From: Sphacelaria rigidula | Taxonomy: Eukaryota > Phaeophyceae > Sphacelariales | Assembly: GCA_964200075.2 (NCBI GenBank) | Contig: CAXNAA020000483.1 | Location: forward strand, 1-20,888 | Direction of reading: 5' to 3' | DNA: 20,888 nucleotides | Shown here: piece by piece, positions 1 through 11,220 of the stretch | Layout of the letters: the number at the start of each line of letters is the position of its first letter | Numbering within the stretch: position 1 is the first letter of the stretch | Notes under the pieces: generated by a model | The model's input: the letters and a program-made list of their open reading frames with translations, nothing else | What the model was told of the DNA's origin: nothing | The model's database searches: none | Position numbers and translations under genes: made by a program

Positions 1-49
1 TTTCCTTCCCCCCCCCCCCCCCCCCCCCCCTCCCGCGCGCGCGCGCGAA
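1..49. repeat. Poly-C and CG-dinucleotide low-complexity tract
   Basis: A run of 23 C (8-30) is followed by a short CG-dinucleotide tract (about 34-47). This is simple-sequence DNA with no coding signal. Such tracts are prone to length error in assemblies, so the exact count should not be trusted. Confidence 0.9.
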
Positions 50-1032
50 AAAATCCAGTATTTTAAAAAGGGGCAGAGGGTCTGGGATTTTGGGGGGGTG
101 GGGCACCCTCGCTGTGCCGCAAGTTAAGTCTTTCACAAGGTGCAAATCGCATCTCCATAACGGAGGTGCTCACGACGCCATAGCTAGATTCGTCGAGAAG
201 ATAGAATTATGGAGATGTCCATTGGGGGAAAAAAAATCCATGTCACACTGGGAAAGTTCGCGTCGAAATTAGGGAAACTTGCGATAATATTTTGGGAATA
301 GAGAGGGCAGGAACGTTGGAAAGAGCGGTAAAACCTGTCAGGTACAATCAGGAGGGCTTCGAAAAGACCTGGGGCTACCTAGCACCGATTCATATCTAGT
401 CATCCTCCACACCAGATGGGGAATGTGAGTTGGTTCAAGATATACGAGATGTCCTCAAGGGTGGACACGCTGCGGGACTGCTGATCCCATGTTCGAAACA
501 AAAAGTTCAAGTTGAGCGAGCTAGCGAGCCCCGGGGGAAGGAGACGGGAGACGGGATGATCTATTCAAAATACGACTCTGAGAAGAGGGAGCCAAGAGTC
601 CCACAAGAAGAACTAAGAGAAACATTATTATGACATGGTCCCCGCCCCCGGTGGCCTAAATTAAAATACTACACCGACGGCCAATTGGGGGGAATGTTGC
701 GGGTTCGAAGCCTGACAGATACGATGGCCTTTTGGGGAAGCGACCAAATTCCGCAGTTGATAGCGACAAGATTGTGAAAAGCCGAAGAAAATTCCACGAG
801 AGCTGACCGGGTGTTGCCGTGCTGAGCGGATTTCTCGACTACAAAAATATCGGGTAGGTGTGTACGGGGAGAAACAGAAAAAGATTCATGGCTTGAGACA
901 CAGGACTTGTGCCGAGGAAGAGGAGGAGTGATATTCAAAGTATGACAAAAAGTGCACAAAAATACATCAACACCTCAATACAATGAGATACATGGTCCGC
1001 AATGTGCCGTATGTTGCCCATATGAAGCTTAC
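50..1032. other. Non-coding DNA, probably the start of AlaRS intron 7
   Basis: The AlaRS exon at 1033-1122 ends in a good donor (GTAAGC on the minus strand), so the DNA to its left should be intron. I looked on the minus strand for the next conserved AlaRS block, the segment around the family motif AYRVxADHxR, and did not find it. The next exon therefore probably lies outside the window. Open frames here (for example 669-959 minus) look like chance reading frames. Confidence 0.6.
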
Positions 1033-1122
1033 CTTGCCGGTGTACGGACGAGCTCCAGTGGTGGCCTTGATGGCCTCAAAGATGGGCACGAACATGTCCG
1101 TATCGTAGTTCGACGTCTTGCC
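1033..1122 (-). CDS. AARS: Alanyl-tRNA synthetase, exon 7 of those visible (partial gene)
   Basis: This 90-nt exon (30 codons, phase 0 at both ends) encodes [13 protein letters not shown] followed by a segment ending TGARPYTGK. In eukaryotic cytosolic AlaRS the block SNYDTDxFxPxFEAI...TGARPYTGK follows directly after motif 3 of the class II catalytic core, and here it follows the motif-3 exon at 2578-2694. The acceptor on the minus strand is GTGTGCAG before GGCAAG, and the donor is AAG followed by GTAAGC. It is the last exon seen; the gene must continue left of the window because the rest of the catalytic domain, the editing domain and the C-Ala domain are missing. Identity is certain from the motif and the ordered neighbouring exons. 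Confidence 0.95.
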
Positions 1123-2694
<1,572 letters not shown>

Positions 2695-4835
2695 CTAGAT
2701 CGACCAAATAAACAGCACACAAAAAAAAAACAGAATTGAAAAAAAAAAGTAGATACGAAACGAAACGGAACCAAAACAGACGACAGAAAGTGCCAATACA
2801 TTTATGTGATCACGTGAAAATCAAGCAATTGCTTGGACCTTCTGAGCGTCCAACACGTCCATCTCTAAAATGTGTATCAGCTTGGCTCAATACACGACCG
2901 GCAAGTCAATGCGGTCCGTCACACAGTCGTCTGTCCACCTGCAGGCGCTCAGAGGGTTAGACTCTGCACGCAGCAGAGCTAACAACAGCCAAAAGAGCAG
3001 ACCTTGCTGTGAGTCAGTTTTAAAAGGCAACTAGGTTGGGTGGGTGGGCACATACGGGTTTGGGACGTGCTACTCTTTAGGGGGAGGGGGGGCTACATCC
3101 CGCAGTCATAAATCTCTCTGGGGGTGTCCTCGTCCGTGCTCACCAATTCCACGGGGGTGACGTGGTAGGTTGAACGTACTGAGTAGCGCTACGTCCTGCA
3201 TACAGCATACAGCATATGGCCGGAAGCTTATGAGTTTCCACAATAAACTATCCTGAGGCTCGTCTTAACGTCGTGGGCCATCTTAATTATGCAACCATTC
3301 TGTCCATTTTTCATTTTCTTGCTCGGGGACCACATGATGATTGACCATTCCCTGACACAATCATTTTTTTCAACCTTCCGGCTTCCACAGCCCGTCTCGA
3401 GTGTGTGGGAGTGCTATATCTACCGTACAGTACAGTGTAGTGGTGGGTGTGTTTAATGTCGGAGGGCTATGTGTGCGGATGAAACCAGCAACAGACGCTC
3501 ATTTCGATTACTTCTTTCTTCCTTTCTCAAGTTAGAAAACAGAAAGTTGTACGACCTGGCCAAAAACGATTATCGTGTATGTCACCCCTCCCCCCTTCCT
3601 TCTCCCTAAAAAAACGTTTGAAACCCCGTGGACACCAGACCTACTTATTTTTTCAGAGCAGTATCGCCAGCTACTCTTCTAAATATTAGCCCTTAGATCA
3701 TCGATATATGTCTGTGATCAATTTGACCTCGGGAGCATGTTTTACTTGAACCAGCACCCCCTTTTACACCAGACAGAATGGTGTCGAGCACTCGTGCAGA
3801 AGTAAGTGAGGGAGAGCTCCTGACCGATTATAAGCCAAGTCGAGCGTATGCCACTTTTCGATGCCCAATTTCGGTAGGAGTGCATGTTTCGCATGCCTTG
3901 TAAGTGTCGCACGTTGGCTTTGATTACTGCTGCCCTGTACGCCGACAACATCGTTTCCACAAAATGACGCAATCCGTGCACCTTCTGGGCATTCATTACT
4001 GCCACACGCCGGGTTTTGCTCTCGCACCGCGTGTCACATCATCTCAGCTGCCCGTATCCTATTCGACGTTTTCACATCAGCGGTTACATCCAACAGTACA
4101 GTACGGCAACAGCAGTGTGGCATCACCCCCCACTGCACACACTCTTCGCTGTTTATTTTTTCATCTTTCATAGTAGTGTTCTACAATTACAGTGCGCAGC
4201 AAGCTATCCTGACGACCGAGCATGGGGGCAGGCAGGGCGCACACACTGCGCGAAGAAAAAATTGAAGATAGCAATTATTTTCTTTCGTGTGATCCTCAAG
4301 TAGTCGTGGTATAAACCGTCCGACACAGCTATCAAAAGCTCACCGCAAAAGTGGACGGGCGGTATCGAGCGATTTGAAGGGGAACGTGATGGGTCATTCA
4401 AATCATGAACAGAAGTCAAAGCGGACACTCTACGGTCCTCATCCAACTTCGCTCGCTGGACCTGGACTTCTCTTCATGAAGCACGTGTAGATCGTCTCGG
4501 AAGCTCGCTCCGTACGATCTAGGAACCCCCTTCTTCCCAACTCCCGCAAAGGATTAGGGGTATAGCTGCAGTGCGACAGTACGAGATACGTGAAATGAAG
4601 CAGGCTTCACATTACAGTCTCACCGGGTAGGGGGTCGATTATGTCGCGGATGATACTGTAATCCTCGTGAATAGAAGCTGGTGCGCACATACGTTACATA
4701 TAAAACATTGCATCCGCATCCAACCATTTCTTTCCTTTTCTTTTCTTCTGTAAAACCAAAACTGTGTCTATTTTCGAAGCTCAGTTATTTTTATTTGTCG
4801 CACTTCGAGCTCCTCCCCTTCCTCGATACGAGTCC

Positions 4836-4990
4836 GTGGTCTTAAGGGATCGACCTCTCTCTCGCCAGTACACGCCTCGTATTTTGATCTCGCGGATTGG
4901 ATAATGAACGTCAGCAATCCCGCACCGCGTCAACCCTCGAGAAACAAACTCGGCGAACTACTTTGTTTCCTCACGTATTCACGCTTTCGA
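4836..4990 (+). repeat. Dispersed repeat, copy A (partner at 19711-19895)
   Basis: The stretch starting GTGGTCTTAAGGGATC aligns with GTGGTATCAAGGGATC at 19711, in the same orientation. Agreement continues through ATTTTG, GATTGGAT with ATGA, CACC.CGTC and TCACGCTTTC. The copies are diverged and differ by small gaps. In copy B the matching region reads open as YQGINPSLPRD...HFGIADWIM, while copy A has stops, so the ancestor may have been coding. I do not recognise the family. Confidence 0.6.
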
Positions 4991-5759
4991 CAGGGGAAAT
5001 CATAAATTCGAAGCCACGTTCTCTCCAGCCTAATGGTGATAGTCGAACCATTTTAATTTACACTACCAGAATGCAACAAAGTACGAAACAAAAAATAAGC
5101 CACGACATTCTCTGGCAAAATTAAACTTCCCCCTGAAAACCCCTGGAACGTCAGCCATCGATACTGTTCCGATACGAAGTCGGAAGTCGGAGGGTCAGTG
5201 TCGGTGAACCTGACGAAATAGCTGACACTATTGCTGGGCAGCTGTCCTCTGTTTGCGAGACGAAGCCATCAACCCTGAAAGACAACGTACCGTGTATGCT
5301 GTGGTTCCCAACTCCTGACCCGGCTATATTATCGAAGCAAATGAAGCGCTTTCTTCTCAACATATACTTTCAGCAGTCCATCCACCCGGGTTCTATCTGT
5401 GATATCTGACAGGGTGCGCTCTTCCTACCCAAGCTCCGCGAGCACATGGTTGAAACATTGTTCTCGTTGGACCCTGGTGCATCTACTCATAAAATGTCAC
5501 CACCGATGAAGTTACCCCCCTTATAACGCTTAAAAATTGAATTCATCTCATTTCTAGAGACCACTACCACCCCAAAGTATATATTACAATTCATGATGAA
5601 AAGGCAAATGCAATCATAGTAGTTACTGTACCAGCCCAACGTCATCTGTCAACAATGGTATCCATGAGTACTTGGTGAAAATTAATACAGTACGACAAAA
5701 TGTTTGGTGATCCTCTTTCAACTGTTCATTCTTCTGTTGTAGGTTACAACTGCAACAAA

Positions 5760-6270
5760 AATAAGTTTCTCACTGAGGCCGCTTCTTAGAGCTTACAACC
5801 TTGAAAATCTGGAGAAGTGCCTTTTCGGAGCTCCTGTGTCGTTTTACGCCCCAAAAGAGAGTTCGGCGGATTGTTACACCTTGGAATACGCTGCTATACT
5901 CCTTGAGACAGACCTGTGTGCTTTTCCGGTGGCCGTAGTATCGTTTTGGTCGACTTTGCATTTTTCTCCAAGACCGGCAAAGTCCAGATAAATCTCGGAA
6001 AATATTCTGGATTCGATCGATCTTCAAGAAAAATTACCGGTCTCTGAAAAAAAGCGAGTTTGTGCGAAAAAAAAATGCGGCCACCGGAGAAACGCACTGG
6101 TGTGCTAGAACCGTCTCCGCGAGTACAGCAAGACATTCCAAGGTGTCAAAATCTGCCTAGCTCTCTCCCTTACGGGGGCGAGAAACGACTGAAAAGCTCC
6201 AATAAGGCACTTTTCCTGATTTTTACTTTTGTCTGCTATAAGGAGCGGGTTGATATATCAAAAACTTTGC
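5760..6270. repeat. Long imperfect inverted repeat (foldback or MITE-like element)
   Basis: Two arms of about 200-230 bp face each other around a centre near 6007-6014. Identical blocks include ACACCTTGGAAT (5876-5887) against its reverse complement at 6135-6146, and TCCGGTGGCCG (5925-5935) against 6078-6088. AAGTGCCTT and CCGCT.CTTA blocks also pair. The clearest outer limits are 5779 and 6248, with weaker pairing to about 5763 and 6266. Paired blocks share nearly the same midpoint, which argues against chance. No transposase frame and no clear target-site duplication are visible. A non-autonomous foldback element is the likeliest reading; a transcript of it would form a long hairpin. Confidence 0.75.
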
Positions 6271-6855
6271 TATAACATTAAAATATTTTTCTACGAAGTA
6301 TATCATCGGTGCAGCAAGCGTCAATTCTAGCCAGGACAAGTGCTGAGCACGTCGGGTGAGCCGTTCGTACTGTGAGCCTTATAAACATCCGAAAATGATG
6401 ACTCGAACTCAAACCAAGTATTATTTCAAAGGTCTCGTCGCTGCGCCCCGGTGGTGGTAAATTCAACGGATACAACTTACAACATTGGGTCGAGAAAAGT
6501 GTACTATACGTCGATTCCCGGCGCATGTATTCAACTCTTTCTCCCAATAAAGTATCTGATTTCGGTCGGTGGAAAGATCAAGACGTGACACTTGAAGAGT
6601 GGTCATCTGACGAGAGAGTTCACGCCGTACGAGAGCGCTAATCCAATCCGCGACACCGAGTTAAAAGGCGTCCACCGGGCCGGGGAGGCGGGGAGACATG
6701 GATCGATCGATCCCTTCAGACGGCGGACTTGTCCCAAGAAAGGGAAGTAGTTATCTCGAGGTGAGGACCAAAAAATAAAATCTGCGGGGCCGAATTGGGG
6801 AGTACTCTGTTTTAATACGTAGTGCATGTCGCGCCCGTAAAGGTAAAATACCAAC

Positions 6856-7018
6856 CTCAATCACGTCCGGAAGGTCGGCGTTCACTAACTGAGCGGCGTT
6901 GCGTCCTCCGATTCTGTCATAGTGGATCTCCGTACAGGGTCCGCACGGCCCCACGTCGCCCATCTCCCAAAAGTTATCCTTTGCACTACCCGGAAGCACG
7001 CGTTCCTCCGGGAGGTAC
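6856..7018 (-). CDS. AARS: Alanyl-tRNA synthetase, exon 5 (catalytic core)
   Basis: This 163-nt exon completes the split lysine codon from exon 4 (AA plus G) and then encodes [20 protein letters not shown], followed by [18 protein letters not shown] and a tail ending DLPDVIE. KDNFWxMGxxGPCGPCxEIxYD is a hallmark of AlaRS that lines the alanine and adenylate pocket. The [21 protein letters not shown] tail is typical of eukaryotic cytosolic enzymes, whereas bacterial ones differ here. The acceptor is ACCGACAG and the donor is GAG followed by GTTGGTATT. Phase is 2 at the start and 0 at the end. The motif residues look intact. Identity is certain. Confidence 0.98.
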
Positions 7019-9000
7019 CTGTCGGTAAATAGCATTTAATTTCGTTTCACGTATCGGTCGACGGATTACATCTCATGGAAGTGATTCCCCTCCGAATTTA
7101 GCCGCCTTTACTGCGATAGGTATTTGAAACACGTAATTACCCAAGGGTGCATCACACGGAAGTATCCGCTGGACAACATCCGAGTAGAAAAACAGAACAA
7201 CAATGAAACACGTGGGAAAGAAAAGAAGCCAAAGAATAGACCAGTATGCACATTACCTTACAACGAGGGTCTCAGCGCATAGATATCCCTTGATGTTTGG
7301 TGCCTCACCATAGAGCAGTCAGTATCGCTTGACACGAGTCTGATCCCTTACTCACTTATCACGTGATTTCACAATGACAGGCCAGTCACATCGAACTATA
7401 GGGAGACGCCCCCCCGGTCCGGTCAAGGTCGGGAAGAACGCTTTCAGAGGGCGATGGTACTCGGCGAAATAGAAACGAGCAACAATATTCGGTTATCGTC
7501 TGAAACTACAGTACATAGTAGCATCCTTGCTGGGTAGCTTACAAGAATCTCCTGTGTGATCAAATCTGGGAAAAGGATGATGACGATACAAACAGCTTTT
7601 GCATTTTGCTGCAACAGTCAAGAGCTTTAGGCTTCGCTTTTGTGTCTGGTCGAAATTTGAGTAGCGGAAAAATAGCGCACATCAACTCACAGTACACCTC
7701 GACATTTGATGGTGCAGCCTACAGCGCGATACTCTGACATGCTCAGCCAGTGCATTGACGGAAAGCTCACATCATCATGGAGCACACTGAGGTATGTATT
7801 AGCTCGTAGCGGTCGACGCCATAAAGTTTTGGCGGGGCGAATAAGAACAAACACCAAGTATAATTCGAGCGACAATTTGGATGCTCACCATAAGTTCGTG
7901 CGTCGGAGGTTCACCGCTCATGCCCTGTGCAAACATCGCTCCCTTACTGCCTCTCTTTTGGACACAACGTGTTTCAACATGCTACAGTACATGTACCCAG
8001 GGGGATGTATTTTGCATCACCACCATCGCTCGCGTGTTGGAGCAACCATCAACAGGATTGTGCAAGGATCCTACTTGGAATCGATCCCCGGGGTGTCATC
8101 TTACGTACATCGCCTATTATTTGTACTCAGAATCTAGGGAAAATCTTGGATGCCAAACCACAGCCAACATACCCAACATCTCCCTCGCCGGAAACACAAT
8201 TTGCCCCGGTACCCCCCAACGATTTTTTACAATCACTACGTACAGCGCGTGAAACACAGTGAAGAGCACATTTCCGATGGGAAAAGTGAGACATCCGGAC
8301 ATGTTTCCAGAATCTACAGACAACACAGTTTTCGTTTTTTTTTTCTAGATTGCAACACACACATCCACACTGCCCTTTGTCCAACCGACTTCAAGAATGT
8401 AGGCTCACCTATCATAGTACATATTGATCATTCATGTCTTGGGTCTCGTGTGTCGTGTCATCATGTTTTCTTGTATTCTAGTCCGTTTTCATTGCACATT
8501 CACATCCAACAGACAGCCAAGACACGTCAACTTGTATAATTCAGTAAAAATAACACCAAAGAAAACATCACATTGCACTCAACGAATAGTTCTGTGATGG
8601 GCGTTCATGTTGTTCGACGGTGGTTACGTGCCCATTGAACCCTTCACCATGAACTTGAGTGCTCTCAAGAGTCATGCTGCGCCACAAAATAAATCTGGCG
8701 GTGGTGAAAATGCGGAACAGGCGTGTGTAAACCACCGACTTACAGACTCTTACTACGAAACCTCAAATTTCTGAATGACTAGAATGCGAAACAGAAAGAA
8801 AAACAAAAGGTGAAATAATGCCAACGAAAAGCCCACCCCAACTGAGCGACGGGACCCAGAAAATGCCCACGGCTGCGTCATCTATACTCGTGGAAACTGA
8901 AGCGTTTCGAAATAGTGGTATTATCTGTACGGGCTCAAAGAGATGATAGCGTGATCAAATAGACACAATCAATGGACTGCGCCCCAAAGGTAGTACGTAC
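7019..9000 (-). other. AlaRS intron 4 (1982 bp)
   Basis: The donor is GTACGTACTA after exon 4 and the acceptor is ACCGACAG before exon 5. Plus-strand frames at 7706-8137, 7881-8252 and 8150-8539 overlap one another and have no recognisable domain, so they are treated as chance frames. I see no repeat or RNA gene here that I can support. Confidence 0.75.
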
Positions 9001-9101
9001 TTGAGCCACATGTCCTTAGCTTCCTTGTCTGGTCCCAGCCCCAGCTTCTCGTCCCCTCCAAAGTACGTGGCGTAAAGGCGGCTAGTGTCCAGTCCGAACT
9101 C
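9001..9101 (-). CDS. AARS: Alanyl-tRNA synthetase, exon 4
   Basis: This 101-nt exon starts at phase 0 with [18 protein letters not shown], continues as [15 protein letters not shown], and ends with AA, the first two bases of a lysine codon finished by exon 5. RLYxTYFGGDExxGLxxDxEAkxxW is a stretch characteristic of eukaryotic-type AlaRS. The acceptor is CTACGCAG before GAGTTC and the donor is CTCAA followed by GTACGTAC. An upstream in-frame run (9102-9188, including MTTQ) is intron read-through, because the preceding conserved block is supplied by the separate exon at 9460-9520. Identity is certain and the borders are well supported. Confidence 0.96.
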
Positions 9102-9459
9102 CTGCGTAGTCATTATCCAATAAGAACACGAACGGGCATCAGACGTCAGGTTCCAGGAGTCGAAATGAACGCTGTGAGGTTCAACCACGGAGCAACGTGC
9201 ACGAATCCAATGAAGGGTATATAAGATACCAAGCGAGAGGCAAATCGTTGTCCAAATACGGGGTCGATCCCATCATCATAGACCCCGGACTCGTCTAAGC
9301 GATAGAGGGTCAAAAGTAGGGGATATTATACGGAAAATGTGCACTAAACGGAATGCCCCCTTCATATGTGAGAGGAAAAAAAAAACTGTTACTTGAGTAG
9401 CGTGTGAAATGATAGTATATTCACCATTCCTCGTAATGTCGTTTGTGTACAGTACACAC
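9102..9459 (-). other. AlaRS intron 3 (358 bp)
   Basis: This is the shortest intron seen, from the donor GTGTGTACTG after exon 3 to the acceptor CTACGCAG before exon 4. It contains the palindrome-like GTACAGTAC next to the donor (about 9447-9455). I see nothing else in it. Confidence 0.8.
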
Positions 9460-9520
9460 CTTAGTCAAGCAGTTCCACGCATATAAAATGGCCTCTTCCT
9501 TGAAGTAGCTCCCGAACGAC
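9460..9520 (-). CDS. AARS: Alanyl-tRNA synthetase, exon 3 (61-nt small exon)
   Basis: This exon was found by looking for the conserved SFGDYFK block that must lie between exons 2 and 4. On the minus strand it supplies the G that completes the tryptophan codon begun in exon 2, then SFGSYFKEEAILYAWNCLTK. The family consensus is SFGDYFKxxAIxxAWxLLT. The acceptor is CGATGCAG before GTCGTTC, and the donor is AAG followed by GTGTGTAC. Phase is 2 at the start and 0 at the end, which fits both neighbours exactly. The oddity is serine where the family has aspartate in FGDYF (codon AGC). That may be a real lineage change, a sequence error, or a sign of decay; the splice sites and frame argue against decay. 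Confidence 0.9.
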
Positions 9521-9869
9521 CTGCATCGTCCATTCAGCAATCAATTCACACCGAGGGTCATCTAACGAAGCACGCTGAGACCAGAAACAACAAAACGCTC
9601 ACTTTCGGAACATTTTTAAGAATGCACTTCCCCCCCCCCCAAGTGTATTCGGAGGGCACAAAAAACGGTGGCAGCATCAAAAGTTACAGATAAATAAATA
9701 GTCAGACACTCATGACGACGTCTTCGAAAAAAAGCTCGTCGAGAAAGTACGGAGCCTTGTTTGAGAAAAATAGGTGTTGAATTTCTCCATCGCCTGAGTA
9801 ACGCATTCCCTCACCTACGGCAGGAGGTACTGGGCTTACTCGAAGCATGCACCATAATTACAGTACACA

Positions 9870-10240
9870 ATAGTGATTGATTGATGTGCGCAGGAAATGT
9901 TTTGAGGCAAAGGTACTCTGGCGCACCGGTACCGTCGCCGACGCCATCGAGGTTATCAGGCTCAGCTGTTTTCCCGAAGCTTACACACTCTGGACAACAT
10001 ATTACATCGTCGAAAAATGTACCTCGTACAGTATCGACTATTGCGCTTGTTGCAATAGACAATAGATTCCATACTGTACGCAGAACATTTTTCGACAGTG
10101 TAATGTATCGTCAGTATCTAGGGTGTGAAACTTACTCATCGCACAGTGACCTGAGCTTGCCCTCGCAGAATATAATTCGGCGTATATTTCGGCAAACCGT
10201 GAACAACGATCAATTTACGTCACCGCTACAAGGGGGGTCC
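9870..10240. repeat. Foldback element with a strong inverted-repeat core
   Basis: The core arms 10009-10034 and 10071-10096 are reverse complements at 23 of 26 positions (GTCGAAAAATGT and CGTACAGTAT blocks), separated by 36 bases. Pairing continues outward to about 10001 and 10104 (ATTACA block), and more weakly beyond, with ACACACTC.GGA against TCACACCCTAGA and a shared GGCTCAG/AGCTCAG block. The loop carries its own small stem, CTATTGC with GCAATAG. The core is firm; the outer limits given are approximate. No transposase is visible. A non-autonomous foldback element is most likely. Confidence 0.65.
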
Positions 10241-10308
10241 TAGCGTAGTGCTGCCAGTCGTCCGGCATGACCGCATTCTACTGGGACCCTGCGCTTTCCT
10301 GTATAGTG

Positions 10309-10331
10309 TAATATATACTTGATATATATTA
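10309..10331. repeat. AT-rich perfect hairpin
   Basis: TAATATATA, five bases CTTGA, then TATATATTA form a perfect 9-bp stem. The sequence is AT-only in the stem and lies within AlaRS intron 2. Its function is unknown. Confidence 0.6.
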
Positions 10332-10532
10332 TGACGAGTGATATTGACCGCACTAAAGTGGGAACCCAACCGTACGTTGAATATCACCCCTGAATACAAA
10401 CCAAGGAGAGATGGATTGCGGATCCCGAATATCCATGACCCAGGTGTGGTGGATACACATCGTGCCCTACAGTTGCGGCCCGCAATCAAGAAAAGATTAG
10501 TCAAGAAAATAAGGTTGGGTCTTTCACCAAAA

Positions 10533-10993
10533 ATAAGAAAAATGGGCTAAGAAACACACCTCAAACTGGGCGACAAGATAAGAAACATGGAAATAAGAAA
10601 CAGCGCGGATACATACCTAAAATAGGCATAAGAAATAAGAAACTAGGTGACTGGGGAGCCCCTTTCCAACTGAGAAACGTACCCTCTATATCTAGACCCC
10701 CCCCCTGCTAAACTGTACTTTTTGTGCGAGCGGCACACGTTCTTGATTTACGACTGTTTCATGCTAGACACTGTAGACCTGCGGGGGTGTTTTTTGTTGG
10801 GTAACTTGCGTGCAGCGAGGAGGTGGCGGAGGCAGTACATGGAGGATATAAGAAAACAACAATTTGAGAAGATCAACAGGATCCGGTCGGCCAGAAATAT
10901 AAGAAAACTCAATATAAGAAAAAACACAACTTTTGCTGGTGTTTGCGCCCGAAATAAGACTTTGAGCCTCAACCCCAAATTGACGTTTCTTAT
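10533..10993. repeat. Cluster of the octamer ATAAGAAA
   Basis: Eight exact plus-strand copies start at 10533, 10578, 10593, 10628, 10635, 10848, 10899 and 10914, and one reverse-complement copy (TTTCTTAT) lies at 10986-10993. Near copies occur at about 10547 and 10952. I noticed no exact copy elsewhere in the window. The cluster lies 61-521 bases downstream of the exon 2 donor in the sense direction, where most copies read TTTCTTAT, a pyrimidine-rich motif. It could be a set of transposon subterminal repeats or binding sites for an RNA-binding protein. Neither can be decided from sequence alone. Confidence 0.7.
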
Positions 10994-11053
10994 CTCCGGG
11001 CCGCAACTGTATGATAGATTGGCGCTACCTCCTGCACTAATGTGGGGTCTCAC

Positions 11054-11220
11054 CAGTTACCAAGCATCTCGAAGAAGGTGTGGTGGTACACGTCCTTGCC
11101 CACGTCGTCGAGGTCGTTGTGCTTTCCGCCGGCGCGGATGCATTTTTGGGAGTTCACCGCACGAGTCAGCTTGGACATCTTCAGAGCAGGGTCCGCAGTA
11201 CCAAGAAACAGAGGCTTGAA
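11054..11220 (-). CDS. AARS: Alanyl-tRNA synthetase, exon 2 (motif 2 of the class II core)
   Basis: This 167-nt exon begins [17 protein letters not shown], continues [20 protein letters not shown], and ends [10 protein letters not shown] plus TG, the first two bases of a tryptophan codon finished by exon 3. [30 protein letters not shown] is motif 2 of AlaRS; the arginine in CIRAGG is the catalytic arginine known to bind ATP and is present. The acceptor is GATCCCAG before TTCAAG, and the donor is AACTG followed by GTGAGACC. It joins exon 1 to rebuild [13 protein letters not shown] across the junction. Identity is certain. Confidence 0.98.

Larger units (their letters stand above)
2695..6855 (-). 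other. AlaRS intron 5 (4161 bp), repeat-rich
   Basis: This is the longest intron in the window, from the donor GTTGGTATT after exon 5 to the acceptor GATCTAG before exon 6. It holds a copy of a dispersed repeat at 4836-4990 and a foldback element at about 5760-6270, described separately. It also has a small perfect inverted repeat, TAGATCGT with ACGATCTA, near 4489-4521. On the plus strand 5137-5526 reads open apart from one TGA at 5407 and has no recognised homology. I see nothing else that can be supported. Confidence 0.75.
9521..11053 (-). other. AlaRS intron 2 (1533 bp), repeat-rich
   Basis: The donor is GTGAGACC after exon 2 and the acceptor is CGATGCAG before exon 3. It holds a foldback region around 10052, the small hairpin at 10309-10331, an octamer cluster at 10533-10993 and an 11-base C run at 9630-9640. 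The long plus-strand frame 10722-11219 runs antisense through exon 2 and is a shadow. No gene is supported inside. Confidence 0.75.

Noticed and set aside
700-730. GGTTCGAAGCC resembling a tRNA B box (also a GTTCGAATC at about 1814)
   Set aside because: No matching A box, acceptor stem or anticodon arm could be drawn around either site.
3742-4027. Two overlapping 87-codon minus-strand frames in intron 5
   Set aside because: No family recognised, two competing frames, and no splice context fitting the AlaRS reading frame, which joins exon 5 directly to exon 6.
7706-8137. 143-codon plus-strand open frame in intron 4
   Set aside because: No recognisable domain, overlapping frames of similar length nearby, and location within an intron defined by good splice sites on both sides. 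Frames of this length are expected by chance in a window of this size.
9102-9188. Upstream extension of AlaRS exon 4 to a Met at 9188
   Set aside because: It would skip the SFGDYFK block. The exon at 9460-9520 supplies that block with matching phases, so this extension is intron read-through.
10722-11219. 165-codon plus-strand open frame
   Set aside because: It runs antisense through AlaRS exon 2 and the octamer cluster. The minus-strand reading carries the conserved synthetase motifs, so this is a shadow.
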